Assembly: GCA_033032175.1 (NCBI GenBank)
Contig: CM065326.1
Span: forward strand, 10,744,001-10,808,000
From: Saturnia japonica
Taxonomy: Eukaryota > Arthropoda > Insecta > Lepidoptera > Saturniidae
Direction: 5' to 3'
Length of the DNA stretch: 64,000 bases
Below the pieces are notes generated by a model, which had not been told where the DNA came from, ran no database searches, and worked only from the letters and a program-made list of their open reading frames with translations. Position numbers and translations under genes: made by a program. Positions 1-11,630 of the stretch are shown here, one piece after another. Within the stretch, counting starts at the first letter, position 1. The number at the start of each line of letters is the position of its first letter.

Positions 1-3000
1 TTTTTTTGATATTTTATGTGTGTCATGCAAATGGGGTAAGCTGGTATTATCGGATGTCGCTTAGGTTGTTTTGGATAGTTTTAATAAGAAAATTGAGTGA
101 TGTTTCGTGACCTTAAGTGCTTATACGGATAGTGCATATATTATTTCAACTATCATTTTACGTTTTATGTGTGGAAAGAGACCGGGAAGGTCATAAAATA
201 AGATTGTTCCATGCTGTGACTGCACTCCCCGTACATTTCAAAATGGCTGCTCTTTACGATATATGAGCTTTGCGTCACTGGAACATAAATCAGTGAATTC
301 GATTCGTGATGAAATTGCAGTGTTCCTTATCGCTAGATCACTTGTGAAAAATCACAATTAGACGAAGGACAGGATCCCTGGAAAGTCAGAACCGGGACTA
401 TAGTGGTGTGTCATATGTTTTCTGAGTGGAGTGGAGACTGGCCATAGGACTGATATTGCCTTGCGTTCGTGCCGGACTGGGATGTTGCGAATGATATATC
501 AGGATGACTTGGGACACCAGAGAATAGGACTTGTGTGGAATTGAGCGGAATGTGACATCGCATGAGAGGTGAGTGTTGGATTTTTTACGTTTATTTACGT
601 TTTTTGACACCCCGCGATGTGCATGTTCGGTACAAAATGGACACATTCGTTTATGACAGGACGTCGTTCGACCGCGCTGCGGACGTGCTCCGTTCAGCGG
701 ACACCTGACAAACCCGGCTCGCCGCCACAATGTCACACTTTTGTCTGCAAGTTGTGTAACATATGACTGTTCTTGATGACATTTATCTGTTTTCGCGTGT
801 ACATCACGTTCACGATCTCGTCTACATTTCCTGTAAAAAAATATATCTCAGTTTTAACTTAATTCAATTAGTTTTATTGCCATAATTTGTAGCTGTCAAA
901 CTAACATGTCCTAATAAGTAACCCAATTGCTGTATTATATACAAAATGATAATATGTCATAAGTTTTGCTTGTAAATATTATACTTTCATGTTTTTTCAT
1001 GAGGCTATAAAGAAAAGAGTTTTAACTGATGCTTGAAATACTGAAGATGTGTGAACTATGGAACACAATTCTTACAATTTGGTATATTTCACAAATACAA
1101 AAATATCAGACATTCTTCCAAGTATTGTGTAAGTTTGAATAACAATGATTTATTCTAATTGGAATATTATGAAGTTTTATTACAATTTCTCAAAAATATA
1201 TGCTGGTTTTGCTCATTATCATTTATGCTTTATTAAATGGGTTATTTTAATGAATAGTAAATTATTCAATGAATCTATTTTAAGGGTAATGTCCTATGTA
1301 ATATTTGAAAGGGTAACTTATATTTTAAATTTTATAAACAATACTTTCTCCATTTTTATTGTATGTGATATATTATGTTATAAAATAATAATAATTTATT
1401 AATAAATAAGAATTCAGATACTGCATGAAGTATATATTTATGAATTGGTGGTTCATATACTGTTTTTTTTAAAACTATCTATTGTTTCTGTAATTTTATG
1501 TCACTAATATTATTTATTTTCTTAAGTGAAGCATTACAATAAACTTAGTTTGTTTATGTTTTGTTTTGCCAAGTATATTTCACAGTTTAGTTAAAATGAT
1601 AATAGTATAAAACGTTATTCAGTAAAATTTAAATTGATTTTTTTCTAGAGAATGATTGTGTTTATTTTTACTCGAAATTTAAAAATTACATTTAAGTAGC
1701 CAACCTTAAGTATGTTACATATATACGCAATTGTATATTTGCTTTGTAAATTACTAATATGCATGGAAATATTTGAACTATATTTAAAATGTAAAATTTT
1801 TGAATTTTATACTTTATAATAAACTATTGTTCTGTGGAAGAATTTTGTTTAAAATTTTTATTTACATTGTGAGAAATATAATATTGCCAACACTTGTTTT
1901 CACATTTATAGCATACTAACAGCACTATTAATCTTATTTTAAATATCAAGTGTAAGTTACTGAGATAGAGCATATGTTTTATTTATAATAACTTTCAGCA
2001 GGATATTCACCTTTAGAAAGAATTGGTTTGTGAAAAATGCTCCATTTTATTTAATAAATAATTGTAGAAAAAAAAAAATTAATATTGTTGCATAATTATT
2101 ATTATAAAAGTATATTTTAAAATACATAAGGAGGCTAATCTTGTTTCTAAAAAAGTTTTTATATACTTTTTATAAGTCCGTCTTAATAAAAAGTTAAAAG
2201 CAAACAAGTGTTAAAGTTATAATAAATGAAATTTTTTATTAATTTAAAAATATTAGCATAAATTATTATTTTTTGTTATTGGGAAATTGTCATGTGGGAA
2301 TCTGTGAAATATAATAACTTTTCTTTCATATACAATTGGTAAGTGTAAGTGGATGATTAATTTTAATTTTAAATTGGTTACATTTTTTTATTAACTTTGA
2401 CTGACACAATGCATAGTAGTAATTATGGAAATGAAAAATGTTATAAGAACATACTTTTTAGCCTGAAAAATTTCTTATGAATTTTGAATTAATTAAAATA
2501 TTTAAAAAAAATCTACATTATGTTATATTATCATTCTTTCTTTTCTTGTCTTTCTTCAAGATTATATATATTGTATCTAGTTGATTCAACAGTAAAAAGT
2601 ACTAAAACTTGTTAATTGGCCTGAAAAAAAGATTGTTGTATTAAATATAACATTTAAAACATTTTTTCATGTTTTATATTAATTAAAATAGAACTTTCAT
2701 ATATGTATATATTTATGTTGTTGTTATTTCTAAACAGAACCATATATGTAAATGTATAAAAAAATACATAAAATAATGATAAGTATAATAAAAAATAATT
2801 AAAAACTTTACATTTAAAATGGATAATAAAATTGATTGGCCAAATTACCACATCAAGGTTTGTGGTGAATATTTCTTGTGAGGACATATCAAAAGTTGTA
2901 ATAATCTTATATTGCTGTTGTAACTTGTATTCATTATAATATGGCACAGGTAATAATATTTTTTTATGCATTTTTTTATATCACTTATTAAGTTTAAGAA

Positions 3001-3165
3001 GTTTAGGAAAAAGGTAAACATTTATTATGACAGATTATATCACTAATATGTTCATTGATCAGCTGCTTACAAACTTTAAGCTACTAATTTATTTGCCTTT
3101 TTTTGTAGATATATATTATAATAACATAAATACATTTTAAGTAATGATGGTAACTTTATTAAAGA
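1..3165. other. AT-rich non-coding DNA, no gene recognised
   Basis: All open frames here are short and low in complexity, and none resembles a known protein. A GC-richer island at about 400-730 contains a good splice-donor string (GAGAG then GTGAGT near 569), so an untranslated exon is possible but not shown. The rest is homopolymer-rich AT sequence. Confidence 0.5.
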
Positions 3166-3169
3166 AAAT

Positions 3170-3765
3170 TACAGTAGTCTTAATAGCTGTCATAAATGAA
3201 ATGTTGTAGCATTAGGTTCCATTCTTCAACAATGCAGTTTTGAGGTCCCTTAGGTTAGCTGGTGCTGGATTTCTTTGTTTGATTTGTTTTCCCAGTTTAT
3301 CCTAAACATGTTCTATCGGATTCATGTCTGGAGAGTATGCTGGCCACACTAAAACATGGATTCCGACCTCAGTAAGGCACTCAGATACTACCACCACAGC
3401 ATGAGGACAAGCATTATTGTGCATTAAAAGAAAATTATTCTCCATTAATGGGGCAGAGGCATCATAATCTGCTGTAAGTGTCTGTTACATAACATGCTGC
3501 AGTAAGGGACCCGTTTTTTATTATGTGTAGCTCTGTACATGCTCCTAAGCATTTGCTTTGCATCCCATACCATTACTGACTCGACTCTCCACCATAACAC
3601 TCTCTTCCAACATTGTTATACTCAGCGTATTGTTCTCCAGGTCGTCCTTACTTTAACTCTTCCATCATCTGATGTAAGACAGAATCTGGGTTCATCAATT
3701 AAGAGTACTTTTCCCGAGTGTCATAATCCCAATTTCGGTGGGAACAAGCAAAGTTGAACTGAGCT
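3170..3765 (-). mobile_element. Tc1-family transposase relic
   Basis: Read on the minus strand, the stretch at about 3210-3420 gives LLMHNNACPHAV, then VWPAYSPDMNPIEH, then KQRNPAPANLRDL. These are the second and third catalytic-acid blocks of Tc1-type DDE transposases. Upstream codons (about 3420-3760) continue the family pattern, with YSLDEPRFCLTSDDGRV-like sequence in broken frames. Stops and frameshifts interrupt it, so it is a dead copy. Terminal inverted repeats were not identified and the limits are approximate. Confidence 0.75.
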
Positions 3766-3767
3766 AA

Positions 3768-4277
3768 TCAATGACCTGCAGTGAGCAAATGGCCTATGGC
3801 GAGCAAATACGTCCCTATACCAGGCGTCTTAAGTCTTCCCAGTCTAGTCTTAAAACAGTTCACTGTTGGTTCACTAATGACAGTCTCTGGAAGGGTGTTC
3901 CATATGGTGACAACTCTATTAAATAAGAAGTGTGTTCTAGGGTTACTATTGCTTGAGATCTTGTATAATTTCATGGAGTGTCTTCTTAAATGTGTTCTTT
4001 GATTTATATTGTACAAGTTTGAAAAGTCTAGTATGTTGCTGGTATTTTGTATGTTTCAATGAGATCACCTCTTTTTCTTCGTTCATCGAATGTTGTTAAT
4101 TTTAATTGAATAAGACACTCTTTACATGGTCTATTTTTAATAGAAATAACCATTTATTTTTCCTGTCCTTTTGACTTTCTCAAACATCTCTATATCTTTC
4201 TTAAAGTATGGACACCATATTTGAAATAGTTAAAATGTAAGTTGTATAAATTTTAATGAATATCTTTGTTGTGATTA
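3768..4277 (-). mobile_element. LINE fragment (Jockey/CR1-like), C-terminal end
   Basis: An 82-residue open stretch on the minus strand (3768-4016) contains THLRRHSMKLYK, FNRVVTIWNTLPE and VNCFKTRL, and upstream the frame gives RRKRGDLIETYKI. This is the usual C-terminal tail after the reverse transcriptase in CR1/Jockey-type LINEs. The fragment is cut on its right by the mariner at 4278 and seems to continue at 5140. Confidence 0.75.
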
Positions 4278-5137
4278 TTAGGTCCTTACATATGAAATTA
4301 GCATTTTATATGGTAAAAGTAAAATGAAAAAAATATTATGAAATTATACATTTAATCAATCAAAGTATGTACCATTATTATCTATGCACTTTCGCCATTT
4401 TAAAGGTAGTTCATTGATTCCATTGCTGAAAACGTTGTGGGAGCAAGAATTAATAAAATCTTTGAAGGCAGTTTGGACACCCTCATCAGAATTGAATTTA
4501 TTTTCTTTGCAAGTAATTGTCCAAATTCCGAAAAAAATGGTGATCTATTGGAGCAATGTCCGGGGAATATGGTGGGTTTCGGAGAAATTCCAACCGCAGT
4601 TCCTCTTATTTAGTAACCGTCGGTCGTAAAGTATGGGGTCTAGCGTTTTTCTGAAGCAGCAGTGGGCTTGAGATATTGACCAGTCTCGGTTGTTTAACGG
4701 CTAGCTTTTCCATCATGGTTTGCAATTCTTGACAATACAGCTCTGCCATTATCGTCTGGACAGATCTTACGAAGCTGTAGTGTATGACACCAACACTGCC
4801 TAACAGCAGCCTGCCACTAACTTAGATGTGGTTTGCGAATGATAAGCTTCAACAATCACCTTTGATTCTTCATTTTCAACTAGGGTCTCCGGCCGTCTAA
4901 TAATATAATTTTATAAATAATTTTTTATAAATATAAATAATTTTCTACTTTGTGAAAAGAATGATGTCAAAGAAAAATAAAATGGTGCGAAAACAAATGA
5001 ATCACTAAATTCGAAACACAAATACATAAGCCTAAATTTGGAATAAATTTGAATTTGGAATTTGTAACTAGACGCCAGATATTTGAGATCAAAGTGACCA
5101 TGTCAACAAATTGCCAATTTCATATGTAAGGACCTAA
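4278..5137 (-). mobile_element. mariner element, internally deleted, intact ends
   Basis: The ends are near-perfect inverted repeats: TTAGGTCCTTACATATGAAAT on the left, mirrored at 5117-5137. TA is present on both outer sides (4276-4277 and 5138-5139), as expected for mariner insertion. Inside, the minus strand carries remnants of the transposase C-terminal region (NGINELPLKWRKCIDNN-like at about 4384-4440). At about 860 bp it is shorter than a full mariner of about 1.3 kb. A fused AT-rich junction near 4900-4960 marks an internal deletion. The same family recurs at 7924, 52567 and 59339. Confidence 0.85.
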
Positions 5138-5139
5138 TA

Positions 5140-5340
5140 TATGTTGAATGCTTTCCAGATCATTTACATTATAGAGTTAGCTTTTTTAGTAATAATAGAA
5201 ATATACATATCCTATTGAAGATTCTGTGTTACAGTAATACCAAGATCTCTTTGATAGTCACGGCTTAAGGTGTACTGAGTCTATGGTGTACTGAAGCTTT
5301 GGATTGTTTTTGCCTATATATAGAAAAGTACATTTTGTTT
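5140..5340 (-). mobile_element. LINE fragment, reverse-transcriptase part
   Basis: The minus strand gives KCTFLYIGKNNPKLQYTI, then RDLGITVTQN-like codons. This is the segment shortly after the catalytic YADD block in CR1/Jockey-type reverse transcriptases. It is in the same orientation and order as the fragment ending at 4277, so a mariner probably landed inside one old LINE copy. Confidence 0.7.
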
Positions 5341-5639
5341 GACAAAAAAAAAAAACAGAAATAGTATTAAAATTGTTCAAAACAGCAAACCTGCAGAATT
5401 TCATACTAGTATAGTTGTACTTTCAAATTAGATAGAATTCATAGAGGAATTGATTAGCTCCACTTTAAAAAAAATTAAATGTCATTTGGAACAAATTAAA
5501 CCAAATTAATTTGTGTGTCCAATGTGGAGTATGAGGATAGATATTATGATTCATTTTTTTTATAATTCCATGTTTGTAATAATATTCCCATATAACAACT
5601 TCAGAATTGAAAGTTTGTTATACATATCTATACAAATAT
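5341..5639. other. AT-rich spacer
   Basis: Low-complexity AT-rich sequence between repeats. No feature recognised. Confidence 0.4.
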
Positions 5640-5970
5640 TAAAATTGATGTGTCTGTTTGTAATGTCAAAATAACAACTTTTTACTAAATATTTAAAACT
5701 GTATATGAGATGTTTAAAACAAAAAAAAACATTTTTTTAATGTTTGTCTTTTTGCTTGTTCGGGTCATCTTGGACAGACAGACAGATTTTGACAGGACTT
5801 TTACTGGCACTTCATTAATTTTACAAAAATGATTAGGGTGCCGCGCAAATAAAATAAACTAAAGTAGTAGGGTCCAGTACCACGCGCTCCCCACGGGCAC
5901 GTTCTTCGCCGCTGTCGCCGCATGCGAACATCCGCGCGGACGAAGTCGCAGGCACAGCTAGTTTGAAATA
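5640..5970 (-). repeat. Interspersed repeat, GTGCCCGTGGCTTCG family
   Basis: The minus-strand 5' end reads AACTAGCTGTGCCTGCGACT. The other end carries the family's terminal motif, a conserved ACAAACAGACACATCAATTT-like string. The same family is seen at 9285, 9780, 22235, 22818, 31820 and 41437. I regard it as a LINE or SINE 3' part common in Lepidoptera. The class assignment is inference. Confidence 0.6.
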
Positions 5971-6254
5971 TATTGAAACATATTATTTTGATGTTTACGT
6001 GTGTTAATAAATCAAATAGATTGTAAAAGATCAGTCCTCATTTTCCCGCCTGCTATAGATGGTAACTCAGTTGCCAATTTCGTAAAAAAATTTAATTGAT
6101 TATATCACGCAAATGGTGTATAACCTTATTTATCAAACTTATTATGAAAGAAGTTATTAGTAAATTCTAAGTAGGTATATAGAGACTTCAACTCATCTTT
6201 GCGCTCGGCCCTATGTGTGCGTGAGCTAGTAAACACGCAGATGCAGTTTTTATT

Positions 6255-6607
6255 TGCATGACAGTGCCGTCTTCCGATGAACACGTGTTTTTATAGCTTT
6301 GTTCTAAGGGTACAGTCGTAATAAAAATGTCAATTGCGTCACGAAAAAAATGTTTCACCTAACCAGTAGTTGTGCTTGATAATGCATCATACCACTATGA
6401 TCAAAATATTGAAATGCTGAATTCTAATTTTATAAAGATAGATGTTCAGCAATGTGTCACAGAAAAATACTCAGCAGTATGGTTTAAAAATTCTTCATCT
6501 AATACCATATCATCCCAAGCCCCAGAGAAAATAATCAGGGAATTTAAAAATATAGATTGCTTTACTTATCGTTGAACAGAACGTGACAGAAATAATGAAA
6601 TTAATAA
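6255..6607 (+). repeat. Degenerate DNA-transposon-like repeat (left part)
   Basis: This stretch matches 40990-41400 at moderate identity, including TTGTGCTTGATAATGC and GAACAGAACGTGA blocks. The codons give VVLDNASYH and IPYHPK, which resemble the second and third acidic blocks of a DDE transposase. The copy is split by the mariner at 6608-7857 and continues at 7858-7923. The element class is not certain. Confidence 0.5.
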
Positions 6608-7857
6608 TAGGTCGGGGAAAAAGTTTCTTCGCATTTTTATATGAAAACTCAAGACACTTTTTTTTCAAAGTTTATTTACAGTATATATGTGCCGTTTTGT
6701 TCGATGACTTTCTGCCTTTTTGTAGGTAGAGACATGATCCCGTTGCTGTAGAAACTTTGGGACTTCTGATAAAAAAACGCGACAAATAGTTTTGGCAGTC
6801 CTCTCTTGAAGTTAACCTTACATAACCTAAAGAATTCTTAAGAGACCGAAACAGGTGAAAATCTGAAGGTGCAAGGTCAGGGCTATATGGTGGATGCACT
6901 AACACCTCCCAGCCAAACTCTCTTAATTTTTGATGAGTGGCTAAAGATGTGTGTGGTATAGCGTTATCGTGATGAAAGACCACACCCTTCCTGTTGATCA
7001 ATTCCGGCCGCTTTCTCTCAACTGCTTCCTTTAATCTCATCAGTTGTCGGCAGTAGAGACCCGAATCGATGGTTTTGCCGGGTGGTAAAAGCTCATAATG
7101 AACAATGCCCTTCCAGTCCCACCATACATACAGCATCACCTTATTTCGACTTAGTCCAGGTTTAGTCACAGTCTGTGAAGCCTGGCCGACCTTAGACCAT
7201 GACCGTTTTCGCACGTTCTTATCGTACGGGATTGACTTTTCATCGCCAGTTATTAATATCTTCAAAAACGGCTCGGATTTAATTACGTTTCATTAATGAA
7301 TCACAAATGAGTACTCAGTTCATTAGGTTTCTTTCAGCGAGCTCGTGTTGCACCCAAATATCGAGCTTTTTGGTATAGCCAGCTTTCTTCAAATGGGTTA
7401 AAACTGTTTTATTTCTTCAGGTACATCGTAACTACTGATATGCCGATCTTGCTAAACTTTTTCAAAAATGGCGTCCATTTTATTCGTAACAGGGCGACCA
7501 GAGCGAAGTGCATCTTTAACATCAAAATTTCCGGACTGAAAACATTTGAACCAACTTTGTGCTACTTCTCTTACTGACACTGCATTAGGTCCATAAACAT
7601 CACAAATTTTTTTCACTGCTTGAGTTGCATTTTTGCCTTTTCTGTAATAATATTTTAAAATGTATCGAATTTCTTCATTAGATTCACTAATTTTTACAGA
7701 AAAGAAAACAAATGAGAAATAGCGGGAACCAACTCTTTTATTTTTAATGTAACCTTTTTAATGTTACCAAAACCAGCCAGATACAAATAGTACATCCAAA
7801 GAAATTTTATAACAAGTTTATACCTACGTTATGCGAAAACACTTTATCCCTGATCTA
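6608..7857 (-). mobile_element. mariner element with degraded transposase
   Basis: The terminal inverted repeats (GGTCGGGGAAAAAGTTTCTT at the left, mirrored at 7831-7855) are flanked by TA. The minus-strand transposase shows the mariner acidic triad: TGDEK, then FHHDNA, then YSPDLAPSDFHLF, with DD34D-type spacing. The N-terminal half, including the helix-turn-helix (EEIRYILKYYYRKGKNA near 7620-7680), is in a different frame, so the gene is broken by frameshifts and stops. It sits inside the repeat at 6255-7923. Confidence 0.9.
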
Positions 7858-7923
7858 ATAGAAAGTTCATAATTTGATATTTCTAGTGGTAGTGATACGG
7901 AATAATATGTTCAATAGACATGT
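7858..7923 (+). repeat. Degenerate DNA-transposon-like repeat (right part)
   Basis: Continuation of the repeat at 6255-6607 beyond the inserted mariner. It matches the end of the related copy at about 41345-41400 (GGAATAATATGTTCAATAGA). Confidence 0.5.
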
Positions 7924-9130
7924 ATTAGTAGGTCCTTACTATTTGAAATTGGCGTTTTGTTGCAACTGGCCACTTTGATCTAAAATATCTGGCGTCTGGT
8001 TAGAAATTCCAAATTCAAATTTATTCCAAATTTAGGCTTGTGTATTTGTGTTTCGAATTTAGTGATTCATTTGTTTTCGCACCATTTTATTTTTCTTTGA
8101 TATCCTTCTTTTCACAAAATAGAAAAGTTAAAATATCGCCTTATTTACGAATATAAGTTCCGTTGTGGCATCAGCGCTGCAGAATCAGCTCGAAGGATTA
8201 ATGATGTGTATGGGAAAGCTACTGTAAAAGATAACACGGTACGTTTTTGGTTGCAACGTTTTAGTTCTGGAAATTTTGATCTACGAAACAAACCCCGTGG
8301 ACGGCTGGAGACCCTAGTTGAAAATGAAGAATCAAAGGTGATTGTGCAAGCGGATCATTCGCAAACCACATCTGACTTAGCGGCAGGCTTCGCTGTGAGT
8401 GATAAAAAAAAATTCTCTTGAAACAAACAGGAAAAGTGAAAAAGCTCGAGAAATGGGTACCGCATGAATTGACTGAAGCACGCCAACAAACACCTATTGA
8501 GTTCTGCATTACATTACTCAACCGTCACAATCACGAGGGAAATTTGAATCGTATTGTTACAAGTAGGACGAAAAATGGATCCTTTACGATGATCGGAAAC
8601 GCTCATCAGTGGTTGAACCCAGGAGAACCGGCCAAATCCTGTCCCAAGCGAAAGTCGTCTCAGAAAAAGGTACTGGTGAGTGTTTGGTGGACCAGTGCTG
8701 GTGTCATACACTACAGCTTCGTGAGATCTGTCCAGACGATAAGGGCAGATCTGTATTGTCAACAATTGTAAACCATGATGGAAAAGCTAGCTGTTAAACA
8801 ACCGAGACTGGTCAATATCTGAAGCCCACTGCTGCTTCAGAACAATGTTAGACCCCCCATACTTTACGACCGACCGTCGCTAAATTAGAGGAACTGCGGT
8901 TGCAATGTCTCCGAAACCCACCATATTTCCCGGACATTGCTTCAACAGATTACCACTTTATTCGGAATTTGGACAATTTCTAGCAAGGAAAATAATTCAA
9001 TTCCGATGAAGCTGTCCAAACTGCCTTCATAGATTTTATTGATTCTTACTCCCACAATTTTTTCAGCAATGGAATCAATGAACTCTGCCTTTAAAATGGC
9101 GAAAGTGCATAGATAACAATGGTACAAACT
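7924..9130 (+). mobile_element. mariner element, near full length, frameshifted
   Basis: The left end reads TAGGTCCTTACTATTTGAAA, the same terminal repeat as the element at 4278. The plus strand carries most of a cecropia-like mariner transposase in three frames: RINDVYGKATVKD and FSSGNFDLRNKPRGR (8190-8300), KVKKLEKWVPHELTEA (8433-8485), QWLNPGEPAKSCPK and VSVWWTSAG (8600-8700), then degraded PDIASTDYHF-like codons near 8930-8960. No matching right-hand terminal repeat was found after 9130, so the 3' end is lost. Confidence 0.85.
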
Positions 9131-9284
9131 AAAAAATGTACACTGGTAAAAATGCTTCTCTGGTGCCAATTAGAGAAAAAGATAAAGGCTCTGGTGCAAC
9201 CGCGAGTCTAGAAGTCGGTCATCGCATTATGATTCTCTGTGTTATTTAATTTCAGAACGAACGAGAAACATCTCCATGGTTTAT

Positions 9285-9520
9285 TTTATACTAGCAACCG
9301 ACCCCGGCTTCGCACGGGTAACAATGTAATATATAAAACTTTATTGGTTTACGCGATGCACGCCGGTAAAGCTCCCAGTCTGCAATTTACACAAAACTTT
9401 TTATTGATTTTATACACCTAAACCTTTCTCATGAATCATTCCGTACATTGATGAAAACCATATGAAAATCCGTTTAGCTGTTTTTAAGTTTATCGCGTTC
9501 AGAACCGGCCGTGGAATTTT
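9285..9520 (+). repeat. Interspersed repeat, GTGCCCGTGGCTTCG family (diverged)
   Basis: Starts with TACTAGCAACCGACCCCGGC followed by TTCGCACGGGT, a diverged form of the family start. It contains a conserved AAAATCCGTTTAGCTGTTTT block. Confidence 0.55.
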
Positions 9521-9779
9521 TTTATAATATATAAGTAAAATTTTATCGAAAGCTTATATTCATAGTATAATCCGACCGCTGTAAGCGCGACCTTCCTGGT
9601 GGTTTGCAAGATGCGGGACCGCGGCGGGTGGTCACAGATATACATGATATTGAGATAATACCCTACATTTTAAGATCAATATTTTATGTATAACTATGAC
9701 TGATATCTCATAAATAAAATAATTAATATATATTATATTGTTTTCTTTGTTAAAATAGTAAACAAAAAACTATTATTTA

Positions 9780-10076
9780 TCTAACAATTAATAAAATTGA
9801 AGTGTCTATTTGTAATGTCAAAATAACAGTTTTTTACTAAAGGCATATGAAAGTATATACGACACCTATAACAAAAAGCCCATTTTTTTTAAATTTTGTC
9901 TGTCTGTTTGTTCCGAATAATTAGAAAAAGAAAGTCCGGGAGAGTATACATCTATCTCTAAGTCTAAGGAACACCCACATTATGCATTTTTGACTTTAAA
10001 ATAGCCGGTAGCGGAGAAGCAAGATTCGCGTGGGCATTCTGTAGTCCACGTGAGCGAAGCCACGGGCACAGCTAGT
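9780..10076 (-). repeat. Interspersed repeat, GTGCCCGTGGCTTCG family
   Basis: On the minus strand it begins ACTAGCTGTGCCCGTGGCTT, then CGCTCACGTGGACTACAGAA, and ends with the AGACACTTCAATTTTATT-like terminal motif. It is one of the better preserved copies. Confidence 0.7.
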
Positions 10077-11160
10077 ATTGAATAGAAATTGTAAATGTAA
10101 TTCTTGACTCTCGGTTAAAGTATTTTTTTTATAGTAGCTTGGCAAATCCATAGATTCCATACACAACAACGACCACCGAGAGATCGAAATCGATCGAAAA
10201 CTACTTACAACTTAATAGAATATAAAATGACAATGTAATTTACTCAGAACGTGTCAAAAGCATTACTATTGATTGGCTAAATAGTTATTTAAACGCAACG
10301 CCAGTAATTCCATCTTGGTAAAAAAAAAACGACTTATTTTTGCTTTTTATTTGATTCCCAGACGTCGTCCTTAAAAGTATATTCATATTTATTATTTTAT
10401 TTTACTGTATTTGGCTGTTTGCGTATATAACGAATAGGTTTTAATACAAAAAATAAATATATTGGTGTAAATTTTTTATTTAGTTTTAAGTTAACTTGCA
10501 CGATTGATTTTCAAAATTATTATTTAAATTATAATCTTTATATAATATAATTATAATCTGTTATGAAAAAATAAGAGTAAATTTTTAAGGTGCACGCACA
10601 CATTGCAACGAAAAGTCTACACTGAAGCTGCTTGCTAAACCTCTCGTTTTATTTTGGTAAAGATAGTTCACACTCGATGAATAATACAACATAATATTGA
10701 CTGTGACTATTCAAAGAAGTATATGTTTTAACACGCGTACATTTGTACATTTCCTAAAAATAACTTTTTTTTTAAATCAGCTGTCACCAGTATATGTAGT
10801 TTAGATAACATTCCGAAATCGCTGAACTCTATTCTAGTCGACATCGACAGTGATGATCGTGCTTACTTACACACTCCGTGCTTCATACCTCACCTCAGAT
10901 AACACCTGAAAACGATTATTGGACAGGTTCAATTTACGTACTTTTTGCTAAAGCAAAAGCGTAAATTAAAAAAACTAACTACTTTTGTAAAAAAATCGCG
11001 CTTTATAATATAGACGTGACGATAAATTTCGATTTAGTGGGTTTTATATTGTACCTTGAAACGATATTTATTTAGTGGTAACACTGTAGTATTGTCAAAT
11101 CATGTAATAAGACGATAGAGCATTTTCTTACGCCCGCTATACATGCTATGACGTTACTAG
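10077..11160. other. Non-coding DNA upstream of NCOA6
   Basis: AT-rich, with no coding potential recognised. Part of it may belong to the NCOA6 promoter or 5' untranslated region. Confidence 0.4.
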
Positions 11161-11462
11161 TTACTGGAGAAGTTTACCCGCGTAGGTGTGCCTGCGCAGG
11201 TCGACCGCGCGTCGTTGCGTGAATGGATACGTACGTACGTACACATGTTTGCCTACAGTCACTAAAAATAATGATTTTCTATTTTGTACCGGTCACATGC
11301 GCGGCTTTAAAAAACTGCACATGTCTATTTCTTTACATGTTCCAGTCTACCTGCGCAGGTCGCCTACCCTTAGTTAAAAATCTGTTACCGAACACCATAT
11401 ATGTTAAGAAGCCGCCTGTATCAGAGTTGTATATAGAGTATGTTGTGCGATCGTGTTGCAGT
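11161..11462 (+). promoter_or_regulatory. Probable NCOA6 proximal promoter / 5' UTR
   Basis: Base composition rises in GC just before the NCOA6 start codon. A 13-bp direct repeat (CCTGCGCAGGTCG at 11191-11203 and 11350-11362) contains TGCGCA cores resembling half-sites of the NRF1/Ewg class. No TATA box was identified. The transcription start is not determined. Regulatory assignment is inference from position and composition. Confidence 0.35.
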
Positions 11463-11630
11463 ATGGCAGCGGACAGCGATGGGCCAGGCGGCGGCGGGTG
11501 GTGCGGCGTGGTGGTGACGTGCGAGGGTGACTTGCGCGACCCGCGCTTCCCCGTTCGCCTGCGCCGCCTGTTGCGCGACCTACGCGCGCTCCTCGCCGAC
11601 CCGCTACCGCACTCACTCAAAGTTAACAAG
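11463..11630 (+). CDS. Ncoa6: NCOA6 coding exon 1
   Basis: ATG at 11463 opens 56 codons ending in frame at AACAAG before donor GTAAAC. The protein begins [18 protein letters not shown] and includes [14 protein letters not shown], matching the spacing of the vertebrate N-terminal domain before the LKVQK-VEPWNSV junction. Earlier in-frame codons exist back to 11223, but they are not protein-like, and this ATG is followed by G and the GC-rich coding region. Ends in phase 0. Confidence 0.85.

Noticed and set aside
398..736. 112-codon open frame on the minus strand
   Set aside because: Composition is not protein-like and no family is recognised. It covers a GC-rich patch that may be untranslated exon or promoter.
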